DNA of 14,047 nt from Deltaproteobacteria bacterium (GTDB lineage: Bacteria; Desulfobacterota; GWC2-55-46; JADFVP01): assembly GCA_024275855.1 (NCBI GenBank), contig JAJRYL010000144.1:1-14047 (forward strand), written 5' to 3'. Both the position numbers and the translations under genes were made by a program. The notes beneath the pieces are model-generated. The model was not told the DNA's origin and did not search any database. It saw only the letters and a program-made list of their open reading frames with translations. Of this stretch, positions 1 through 6,050 are shown one piece after another; the first letter of the stretch is position 1; each line of letters starts with the position of its first letter.

Positions 1-275
1 ATGCCGAGTTGATTTTTGGCCCTGGCCTCTTTTCGAATCTGCCGAATCCGCTTTTTTGCCCCTTCCAGCGTGTACTTCTCTTTATACAGAAGACGTTTTA
101 TCTCAAGAATAAGATCAACATCTCCACGGCTGTAGACCCGTTGCCTGGTAAGCGACTTTTTGGGGCTTATAATCTTGAACTCAGACTCCCAGTACCTCAG
201 CACATACGGCTTAACGTTCGTAATGCCGGCAACCTCACCGATTTTAAAGTACAGCTTGTCTGGAATCTGTTTCAT
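1..275 (-). CDS. MerR-family transcriptional regulator, 3' end cut by window edge
   Basis: Reading from the ATG at 275 leftwards gives about 91 residues with no stop before the window edge, so the C-terminus is missing. The visible part is a winged helix-turn-helix of the MerR family: it begins MKQIPDKLYFKIGEVAGI, followed by TNVKPYVLRYWESEF, an RQRVYSRGDVDLIL stretch and a basic helix ending near RQIRKEARA. The IGEVA and LRYWE motifs are hallmarks of the MerR DNA-binding domain. The ligand-binding end is not visible, so no inducer can be named. The gene lies about 208 nt downstream of ihfA on the same strand. A short MerR-like regulator after pheT-ihfA is a recurrent proteobacterial arrangement, often followed by tRNA-Pro, which would lie outside the window. 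The Shine-Dalgarno match is weak; no better in-frame start is visible. Confidence 0.88.
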   Translation of the reverse strand, partial: MKQIPDKLYFKIGEVAGITNVKPYVLRYWESEFKIISPKKSLTRQRVYSRGDVDLILEIKRLLYKEKYTLEGAKKRIRQIRKEARAKNQLG

Positions 276-483
276 GGTTAACCGGGATTTATCCGTTAAA
301 AAAAGCAAACGCCAATACTCAATCAGCACGGCATTTCAGAAGACTCAAATCCGCAAGTAACAAGATAGATTAAACAGAGAACGAATTAAAAAGGTTTTTT
401 CAGCCATACCGCAAGACTCACAGGCCACGGGTTGATGCGATGCCGTTTATCTTTATACTACCGCCGCGCGCAATGGCTGGGTA

Positions 484-804
484 CTAAAGCTGCTGCGACT
501 GAGGTTCGGCAGAGTTTTTTTCGTCCGGCTTGGCGTTTATCGACTTCTTTAAAAGCTGACTCGCTTTAAATGTCATGACCTTTCTTTCGTCAATAGTAAT
601 CTCGCCACCGGTCTGCGGGTTGCGTCCCCTGCGTGCCCGCTTCTGGCGCACACTGAAATTACCAAACCCGGATATCTTAACCTTTTCACCCTGTTCGAGG
701 GTTTCCTTAAGAGCTTCGAATATCTTTTCGATAACTACAGCAACATCTTTTTTTGAATAACCGACCTTTTCGTACACAATTTCTACAATATCCGCCTTTG
801 TCAT
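484..804 (-). CDS. ihfA: Integration host factor subunit alpha (IHF-alpha)
   Basis: A small basic DNA-bending protein of the HU/IHF family, expected to pair with IHF-beta (not in this window) and to bend DNA in the nucleoid, at promoters and in site-specific recombination. From the ATG at 804 it is 106 residues, close to the usual 95-105. Family marks are the N-terminal MTKADIVE, the KISGFGNFSVRQK segment and the beta-arm RRGRNPQTGGEITI, which carries the conserved Arg-Asn-Pro that intercalates into DNA. The C-terminus has an extra polar tail of about a dozen residues rich in Glu, Ser and Gln. A TTG five codons upstream (819) is also in frame, but the family N-terminus starts at the ATG, and the run of eight G directly before it can act as a crude ribosome-binding site. 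It follows pheT by 39 nt, as pheT-ihfA does in E. coli. Confidence 0.93.
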   Translation of the reverse strand: MTKADIVEIVYEKVGYSKKDVAVVIEKIFEALKETLEQGEKVKISGFGNFSVRQKRARRGRNPQTGGEITIDERKVMTFKASQLLKKSINAKPDEKNSAEPQSQQL

Positions 805-819
805 ACCCCCCCCAGACAA

Positions 820-847
820 ATTATAGAATACCGGTCTTGGAAATCAA
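820..847 (-). promoter_or_regulatory. Possible sigma-70 promoter for ihfA
   Basis: On the minus strand TTGATT (847-842) and TATAAT (825-820) are separated by 16 nt. The -10 is a perfect consensus and the -35 matches 4 of 6. Initiation would fall near 813, about 8 nt before the ATG at 804, giving an almost leaderless transcript. It overlaps the end of pheT and a short hairpin. It could let ihfA be transcribed separately from the synthetase genes. This rests on sequence match only. Confidence 0.35.
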
Positions 848-851
848 GACC
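833..851 (-). other. Hairpin over the pheT stop codon
   Basis: A perfect 7-bp inverted repeat (833-839 with 845-851, 5-nt loop) covers the TGA stop of pheT at 846-844. No U-tract follows, so it is not a standard Rho-independent terminator. It may stabilise the 3' end of the pheT message or be a processing site between pheT and ihfA. Confidence 0.4.
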
Positions 852-3297
852 CTTGACCGCGTATTTCAGCACCAAACCGCGAAGTTAGCTCGCCTTGTAT
901 CTTAGAGTGAACACTCTCTACTTCTGCCTGCTTAAGTGTTCCTTCAAGACTTCTATAATTGATACGAAGGGCGACGGAACGTTTGCCCTCCGGTATTTCA
1001 CTGCCACAGTATACATCAAACAAGTCAACATTATCAATAAGTTTTGTATCTATCTTGTCGATTAACGATAGAATATCGGCATAAGGAACTGTAGAGTCTA
1101 CTATAATAGCCACATCGCGCGCAGAACCCGGATACCGGGCAAGCGGACGGTACTTTCTTTTACCTGTTGATAAGTCCGAAAGCGTCTCTATATCAAGCTC
1201 AAATACATAAGCCGGTTTAGAAAGCCCGTACCTGCTCTGTATATCGGGATGCACCTCGCCAAAAAGACCGGCACTGGAAGCGCCAAGTTTCATAGAGGCC
1301 GATTTTCCCGGATGAAAAAAGCGCGCGTCCGACTCACCGACTGGGCCGAGCCGCATAGGTGCCTTAACGCCCACACCTTTAAGAACTCTTTCAACTATAC
1401 CTTTTATATCATAAAAATCAACCGCCTCTTTCGGCTGGTTCCACGTTAGCGCGTGTCTCGCGCCGTATAAGACGCCTGCAACCTTCCACTGCTGGGTAGG
1501 CAGTCTATCAGTCGGGTCTTCACACTCCTGCTCTTGGGCGCCTGCGTTTGAAGTAAAGACGGGAGCGACCTCAAAGAGCGCTACGTCTGTGTTATTTACC
1601 TGAATATTGCGCCTTAAACACTCTAAAAGAGAGGGCATAAGGGATCTACGCATAACGGAGAGTTCCTCGCTAAGCGGGTTCATTATCTCAATAGCGGGCG
1701 CGCCCTCGGAGCCGGTAACAGCAAACTCGTCTTTAGAAACAAAGGTATAATTTAGCGTCTCCGCGAGTCCGGCACCACTTAGCAACTCCGTAATACGCTT
1801 TTTAATACCGAGCATCGGGCTTACCCCGCCGGGCATTATACCGGCCACGGGCAGGGTTGTCGGAATGTTATCGTATCCGAAGAGGCGCGCAGCCTCCTCC
1901 AAAAGGTCCTCTTCTATCAGGATGTCTCTTCTATACGACGGCGGAACAACCTCTAAGACCGTGTTGCCGCTCTCTTTCTTTCCGGTTACCCTCATGCCAA
2001 GAGAAGTAAACGTAAGACCAACCTCTTTAGGGTCAACAGGAATGCCAAGAAGCGACTCGGCGCGAACAGGCCTGAAGAGTATAGGTTTAGCCTCGAACTT
2101 TTCAGGGTAGATATCGACCCTGCCTTTTGCGGCCCCGCCTCCCGCGATCTCAAGAATAAGCGCCGCGGCACGGTCGAGCGCTACCGTAACCGTCTCTATG
2201 TCAACACCTCGCTCGAATCTGTAGGACGAATCGGACGAAAGAGAGAGTTTTTTCGATGCCCGCCTGACAGAGGTCGGCTCAAAGTAAGCTGACTCTAAAA
2301 GCACCCGTGTAGTGGCCTCGCCGACTTCGCTCGACTTGCCGCCCATTACTCCGGCAACAGCCACCGGAGACGATTCGTCAGCAATTACACAGATGCTCTC
2401 AGCGAGATTTCGCTCAACATTATCGATAGTCTTTATTGTTTCACCGGCGTTAGCGTTACGAACAACTATTTTAGCGCCTTTAATACGGTCAAGGTCGAAG
2501 GCATGCAACGGCTGCCCGAGCTCCAAAAGCACGTAATTGGTTATATCCACTACGTTATTAACAGAACGCAGACCGTTGGTCTCCAACCTCCGCACAATAT
2601 AGTCCGGAGTAGGCCCGACCCTGACGCCCTCTATTACCCTAACCGAGTACCGGGCGCACGGGGTATTGTCATCAATAGAAACGGTAATAAGTTCGTCTAT
2701 ATTAGCTCCGGACTCTTCAACCGACGCTGCTTTGAAGGTAAGGGTTTTCCCTGTAACAGTAGCAACTTCGCGCGCGAGGCCCCGCATTGAGAGCAGGTCG
2801 GGGCGGTTGGGGGTAATTCCCGCGTCGAGCACAAAGTCTTTTAACCCGAGCACGTCGAGGGCATCGAGCCCGACCGGGGTATCTTGCGGAAGTATCATAA
2901 TTCCGGCAGACTCTTTGGCGATACCAAGCTCTACCTCTGAGCACATCATGCCGTTGCTCTCGACCCCCCTGATCTTCGATCTTTTTATCTTAAAGCCGCC
3001 GGGCAGGCGCGCGCCATGAACGGCAAGCACTACCTTGTCTCCGGGTCTCATATTCTTTGCGCCGCAGACTATCTTCAACTCGGTCTCGGCGGTCTTAACG
3101 TCGCAAAGACTCAACTTGTCGGCATTAGGGTGCGGCTCGACCGTTAAAACCTCAGCCGTTACAATACCCGATATGCCGCCGGAAAGATCCTCGACACCCT
3201 CTATCTCGGTGCCGGTAATCGTAAGCCGGTCGGCAAGCTCGCGCACGTCACCAAGATCATCAACAAACTCTTCTAACCAGTTATAACTAAATAACAT
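844..3297 (-). CDS. pheT: Phenylalanyl-tRNA synthetase beta subunit
   Basis: The large subunit of the alpha2-beta2 phenylalanyl-tRNA synthetase, which charges tRNA-Phe in the cytoplasm and edits mischarged Tyr. At 817 residues it has the full bacterial length. In order it shows the MLFSYNWLEEFVD N-terminus, an EMAP-like OB-fold tRNA-binding domain (about 40-150, with PHPNADKLSLCDV and GVESNGMMCSE), the B3/B4 editing region (about 210-385, with NVVDITNYVLLELGQPLHAF and AVAGVMGG), B5 (about 405-480), a catalytic-like core and a C-terminal anticodon-binding FDX-ACB domain from about 720 (YRPLARYPGSARDVAIIVD). The ATG at 3297 follows an AGGG about 9 nt upstream. It is normally joined closely to pheS; here 230 nt separate them, and that gap has its own promoter and terminator-like signals. 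Confidence 0.97.
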   Translation of the reverse strand: MLFSYNWLEEFVDDLGDVRELADRLTITGTEIEGVEDLSGGISGIVTAEVLTVEPHPNADKLSLCDVKTAETELKIVCGAKNMRPGDKVVLAVHGARLPGGFKIKRSKIRGVESNGMMCSEVELGIAKESAGIMILPQDTPVGLDALDVLGLKDFVLDAGITPNRPDLLSMRGLAREVATVTGKTLTFKAASVEESGANIDELITVSIDDNTPCARYSVRVIEGVRVGPTPDYIVRRLETNGLRSVNNVVDITNYVLLELGQPLHAFDLDRIKGAKIVVRNANAGETIKTIDNVERNLAESICVIADESSPVAVAGVMGGKSSEVGEATTRVLLESAYFEPTSVRRASKKLSLSSDSSYRFERGVDIETVTVALDRAAALILEIAGGGAAKGRVDIYPEKFEAKPILFRPVRAESLLGIPVDPKEVGLTFTSLGMRVTGKKESGNTVLEVVPPSYRRDILIEEDLLEEAARLFGYDNIPTTLPVAGIMPGGVSPMLGIKKRITELLSGAGLAETLNYTFVSKDEFAVTGSEGAPAIEIMNPLSEELSVMRRSLMPSLLECLRRNIQVNNTDVALFEVAPVFTSNAGAQEQECEDPTDRLPTQQWKVAGVLYGARHALTWNQPKEAVDFYDIKGIVERVLKGVGVKAPMRLGPVGESDARFFHPGKSASMKLGASSAGLFGEVHPDIQSRYGLSKPAYVFELDIETLSDLSTGKRKYRPLARYPGSARDVAIIVDSTVPYADILSLIDKIDTKLIDNVDLFDVYCGSEIPEGKRSVALRINYRSLEGTLKQAEVESVHSKIQGELTSRFGAEIRGQGS

Positions 3298-3377
3298 TTA
3301 ATATTACCCTGTAAAATAGAACAGAACCTTAAAGCAGAATAATCACTCTACTTATCCACAACTTACCAAGTATCGCC

Positions 3378-3407
3378 AATATAGCGCAACAAGCTCCTGT
3401 CTGTCAA
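3378..3407 (-). promoter_or_regulatory. Strong sigma-70 promoter upstream of pheT
   Basis: On the minus strand there is a perfect TTGACA (3407-3402) and TATATT (3383-3378) with an 18-nt spacer. Initiation near 3371 would leave a leader of about 73 nt before the pheT ATG. The -35 directly abuts the U-tract of the terminator-like hairpin upstream, so transcription could stop after pheS and restart for pheT. It is one of the best consensus matches I found in the window. Confidence 0.65.
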
Positions 3408-3429
3408 AAAAAAGCGCCCAAAAGGCACT
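3406..3429 (-). terminator. Terminator-like hairpin between pheS and pheT
   Basis: Read on the minus strand, AGTGCC (3429-3424) pairs with GGCGCT (3418-3413; one G-U pair) around a loop of 5 nt, and is followed at once by a run of T (3413-3406). That is the form of a modest Rho-independent terminator. It lies about 100 nt after the pheS stop codon and just before the pheT promoter. The six-base stem is short, so read-through is likely. Confidence 0.5.
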
Positions 3430-3472
3430 ATAAGTATAATAAAATGAAAAGCCGCTGTCTACATAACAGCAA
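3428..3472 (-). other. Possible 14-codon leader peptide before the pheS-pheT hairpin
   Basis: A perfect AAGGAGG (3487-3481, minus strand) stands 8 nt before a TTG codon at 3472. That frame runs 14 codons, MLLCRQRLFILLYL, to a TAG at 3430-3428 whose last two bases are the first two of the terminator stem. Six of 14 codons are Leu and one is Phe. Position and size recall a leader peptide, and E. coli pheST also has a 14-residue leader (pheM), though that one is Phe-rich and lies upstream of pheS. A promoter-like TAGACA/TATACT lies inside the same bases, so the frame may be coincidence. Confidence 0.2.
3433..3461 (-). promoter_or_regulatory. Second promoter-like sequence in the pheS-pheT gap
   Basis: Minus-strand TAGACA (3461-3456) and TATACT (3438-3433), each 5 of 6 to consensus, are separated by exactly 17 nt. 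Initiation would fall near 3427, inside the terminator-like hairpin, so a transcript from here would carry only part of that stem. It may be a tandem pheT promoter or an AT-rich chance match. Confidence 0.35.
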
Positions 3473-3527
3473 ACAAAAAGCCTCCTTAAACAGACCGGGT
3501 TACGCCCCTTAGAATCCGGCCCGGTTT

Positions 3528-4550
3528 TTAGTACTGAGCGAGAAAACGGACATCGTTCTCGAAAAAGAGACGTATATCGTCAATACCGTATTTGAGCATA
3601 GCTATACGCTCAATGCCGATACCAAAGGCAAAACCGGAAACCTTTTCAGGGTCGTACTTAACAGACCTGAAGACCTCGGGGTGGATCATGCCGCTGCCTA
3701 AAACCTCAAGCCACCCGCTGCCCTTACAGACCCTGCAAGCGGAGCTTTTACCTTTGCAGATTACACAGCGTATATCGACCTCTGCGCTCGGCTCGGTAAA
3801 CGGGAAGAAACTCGGACGGAAACGAACCTCGATATTTTCGCCAAAGAGCGAGTGGAGGAAATGGGTGAGCACGCCCTTTAAGTTAGAGAAGGTTATGTTT
3901 GTATCTACCATAAAACCTTCGACCTGATGGAACATCGGTGTGTGGGTTACATCGGAGTCGCGCCTGTAGACTGTACCGGGGGCGATAATACGAAGCGGCG
4001 GAGGCTGCTCTTCCATTACGCGGATCTGCACGGGCGAGGTGTGCGTCCGCAAAAGAACCTCTTTATTTATATAGAAGGTATCCTGCATGTCGCGCGCCGG
4101 ATGGTCGCGCGGAATATTGAGGGCCTCGAAGTTGTAGTAATCGACCTCGACCTCCGGCCCCTCGGCAATGCCGAAACCGAGCGAAGTGAAAATTTCCTCA
4201 ACCTCGTAGAGTGTTTGAGTTACCGGATGGATTGAACCGAGCGGGCGGGACCTGCCCGGAAGAGTAACGTCGAGTTTTTCGGTCTTCAGCCTCCTGGCCA
4301 TTTCAGCGGCATGGATCGCGCTGAGGCGCGTCTCTATCTCGCTCTCAAGGCTGTTTTTAACGGTGTTGATTAACTCGCCCGCCCTCTTTCTTTCATCAGC
4401 GGCAAGGGAGCCGAGATCTTTGAAAAAGCCCTGCAAGGCCCCCTTTCTGCCGAGGTACTTTGACTTGACCGTAAGCAGCGAGTCCTTTACGCCGGACTTT
4501 TCAATCTCGGCGCGGGCATCTTTCAGGAGTTCTTCAAGCCTCTCCCTCAT
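3528..4550 (-). CDS. pheS: Phenylalanyl-tRNA synthetase alpha subunit
   Basis: The catalytic subunit of phenylalanyl-tRNA synthetase, forming phenylalanyl-adenylate and charging tRNA-Phe. At 340 residues it is near the usual 330-345. Residues 1-90 form the N-terminal coiled coil that contacts tRNA. The class II core follows, with [14 protein letters not shown] (108-121), motif 2 ([21 protein letters not shown] at 191-213), [10 protein letters not shown] (251-260) and motif 3 ([18 protein letters not shown] at 305-322). Between FTEPSAEVD and WLEVLGSGM sit four cysteines, C262, C265, C272 and C275, in a CxxC-x6-CxxC pattern. E. coli PheS lacks this; similar inserts occur in other bacterial PheS proteins and may bind a metal. 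The start ATG overlaps the rplT stop codon (ATGA), implying coupled translation. The gene ends with TAA directly before a GC-rich gap. Confidence 0.97.
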   Translation of the reverse strand: MRERLEELLKDARAEIEKSGVKDSLLTVKSKYLGRKGALQGFFKDLGSLAADERKRAGELINTVKNSLESEIETRLSAIHAAEMARRLKTEKLDVTLPGRSRPLGSIHPVTQTLYEVEEIFTSLGFGIAEGPEVEVDYYNFEALNIPRDHPARDMQDTFYINKEVLLRTHTSPVQIRVMEEQPPPLRIIAPGTVYRRDSDVTHTPMFHQVEGFMVDTNITFSNLKGVLTHFLHSLFGENIEVRFRPSFFPFTEPSAEVDIRCVICKGKSSACRVCKGSGWLEVLGSGMIHPEVFRSVKYDPEKVSGFAFGIGIERIAMLKYGIDDIRLFFENDVRFLAQY

Positions 4551-4906
4551 GCGGCAAGGCTTTCCTTAGCTATGGAGACCACACGGGTAAACGCAGCCGG
4601 GTCTTTAACCGCCATATCGGCAAGCACCTTGCGGTCGAGCGATACGTTGGCAATATTGAGTCCGTTTATCAGCCTCGAGTACGTTATATCGTTGGCGCGA
4701 GCAGCGGCGTTAATGCGGGCTATCCATAAGCGGCGAATATAGCGCTTCTTTGTTTTACGATGCGCGTACGCGTAACAGAGCGCCCTGTCGACCGCCTCTG
4801 TGGCAATACTGTAAAGCTTACCCCTGGCGCCCCTGTACCCCTTTGAGGCTTTTAAAACCTTTTTTCTTTTCTTGTTGGCGTGTACGCCCCTCTTTACTCT
4901 TGGCAT
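4547..4906 (-). CDS. rplT: 50S ribosomal protein L20
   Basis: An RNA-binding protein needed for early assembly of the large ribosomal subunit; in E. coli and Bacillus it also represses its own operon by binding mRNA. The 119 residues match the family length. The start [19 protein letters not shown], the [11 protein letters not shown] stretch and [13 protein letters not shown] are typical, with a very basic N-terminal extension and a globular C-terminal half. A good AAAGGAG lies about 9 nt before the ATG. It follows rpmI by 93 nt and overlaps pheS by four bases. Confidence 0.97.
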   Translation of the reverse strand: MPRVKRGVHANKKRKKVLKASKGYRGARGKLYSIATEAVDRALCYAYAHRKTKKRYIRRLWIARINAAARANDITYSRLINGLNIANVSLDRKVLADMAVKDPAAFTRVVSIAKESLAA

Positions 4907-4999
4907 CTTGTACAGCTCCTTTCACAACTTTTTTCTATAGAATAAAAATATCGCTCTAAACAGTACAGGCAGGGCATAAAATAGCCCGCTACCGCAATG

Positions 5000-5197
5000 T
5001 TAAGAGTACGGAATCATCTTTCTTACATTGTTAACGTCGGCTTTGTCAACGAGTACACCCTTGCCGAGCGCACGTTTGCGGTCGGTACCCTTGGGCGTAA
5101 GTATATGCCTGAGCCCTGACTTTCTGCGCTTTATCTTTCCAGTACCTGTGAGCTTAAACCTCTTGGCCGCTGCTCTGTTCGTCTTTATCTTTGGCAT
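5000..5197 (-). CDS. rpmI: 50S ribosomal protein L35
   Basis: A small basic protein of the large ribosomal subunit. Its 65 residues equal the usual size, and MPKIKTNRAAAKRFKLTGTG with KIKRRKSGLRHIL is the family signature. The ATG at 5197 is preceded by GAGAGGG. It sits between infC and rplT as in most bacteria, but the 310 nt between infC and this gene is much longer than a simple junction. That gap is a natural place for the L20/L35 translational control known in E. coli. Confidence 0.97.
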   Translation of the reverse strand: MPKIKTNRAAAKRFKLTGTGKIKRRKSGLRHILTPKGTDRKRALGKGVLVDKADVNNVRKMIPYS

Positions 5198-5507
5198 CTG
5201 TGCAACCCTCTCGTTAACTAACTGTTTTTTCGCTGCTTTACCACAGCGACTTTTATCAATTTTAAAAGCTCCGGCTGATTTAAAGTACTCACCCGACGCT
5301 CTTGCAAACTTTTAACAAGTTCTGTTCCAGCCCGCTTTACGACATACAACCCGGGCGCAAACGTACACGGCGCTCGCTCGGTTAAAATAGACCCAAACAC
5401 TTTTAAAAAAACCCGACCCGGCTAACCACCGCACAGGGCAATACCCGTTTATTTAAACCGGCCCACCCTAAAAAACCGGGCCGCCTTGAAAAACCGGGCA
5501 GCACGGG
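5198..5507 (-). other. 310-nt infC-rpmI gap with hairpins and U-tracts (likely regulatory leader)
   Basis: No convincing gene lies here. On the minus strand it starts right after the infC stop with two exact copies of GCCCGGTTTTT (5499-5489 and 5481-5471, 18 nt apart). The second is part of a possible 6-bp stem, CGGCCC with GGGCCG, and a run of seven U follows at 5411-5405. Close to rpmI, CGCTG (5248-5244) and CAGCG (5235-5231) form a 5-bp hairpin about 34 nt before the start codon, and CTTTTA/TAAAAG forms another just upstream. In E. coli, L20 represses rpmI-rplT by binding structured RNA in this region, so a similar role is the leading inference. I could not match the E. coli pseudoknot by eye. 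A 60-codon GTG frame (5400-5218) has no ribosome-binding site and I do not call it. Confidence 0.4.
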
Positions 5508-6050
5508 TTACTTTTGTGGAATAGGGGCAAGCAGCATAGTCATATTTCTTCCCTCAAGGCGCGGATGAGAATCTATAACGGCAATCTCTTTAAGCTCCTC
5601 TCCAACACGTTTTAACTTTTCCCGACCGAGGTCGGTATGCGTTATCTCGCGTCCACGAAACATGAGTATTACTTTTACCTTATTGCCGTCGTCAAGAAAG
5701 CGCTTTATATTTCTGACTTTAAACTGAAAATCGTGCTCGTCGGTCTTTACACGAAATTTCATCTCTTTTACCAGAATAACCGTCTGCTTCTTCTTCGCGT
5801 CACGCGCCTTCTTGGACATCTGGTACTTGTACTTACCATAATCCATAATACGGCAGACAGGAGGTTTCGCTGTGGCGGCAACCTCAACAAGGTCGAGCCC
5901 TTTATCTTCCGCGACTTCAATTGCGGCGGATGTATCCATTATACCAAGCTGTTCGCCGTCGGCGTCGACAACCCTGACCTGAGGCACTCTGATCAAGCCG
6001 TTGATCCTGACCTGATCCCGTTTACTGCCTCTTTCGTTATTCCTCGCTAT
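5508..6050 (-). CDS. infC: Translation initiation factor IF-3, starting at a non-standard ATA codon
   Basis: IF-3 binds the 30S subunit, keeps subunits apart and rejects start codons that are not AUG, GUG or UUG. The C-terminal 162 residues (from a TTG at 5996) already show the family: EQLGIMDTSAAIEVAEDKGLDLVEV, PPVCRIMDYGKYKY, then KFRVKTDEHDFQFKV and LMFRGREITH. But the conserved N-terminus RINGLIRVPQVRVVD begins upstream of that TTG. The open frame extends to an in-frame TGA at 6059-6057. The only initiator-like codons are ATA (6050), ATC (6005) and TTG (5996). ATA gives 180 residues, the E. coli length, and has AAGGGGGTGA (6066-6057) ahead of it, one base from the full Shine-Dalgarno consensus. 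It overlaps the thrS TAG as ATAG, suggesting coupling. E. coli infC starts with AUU and is autoregulated through it, so an AUA start would serve the same purpose. Confidence 0.92.
   Translation of the reverse strand: MARNNERGSKRDQVRINGLIRVPQVRVVDADGEQLGIMDTSAAIEVAEDKGLDLVEVAATAKPPVCRIMDYGKYKYQMSKKARDAKKKQTVILVKEMKFRVKTDEHDFQFKVRNIKRFLDDGNKVKVILMFRGREITHTDLGREKLKRVGEELKEIAVIDSHPRLEGRNMTMLLAPIPQK

Noticed and set aside
3304..3342. Phe-rich reading frame (four Phe codons in 12) just before pheT, suggesting a pheM-like leader peptide
   Set aside because: The frame follows a TGA directly and has no start codon or ribosome-binding site, and no terminator lies between it and pheT.
5218..5400. 60-codon GTG frame in the infC-rpmI gap
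   Set aside because: No Shine-Dalgarno, no recognisable protein family, and the segment is better explained as a structured leader.
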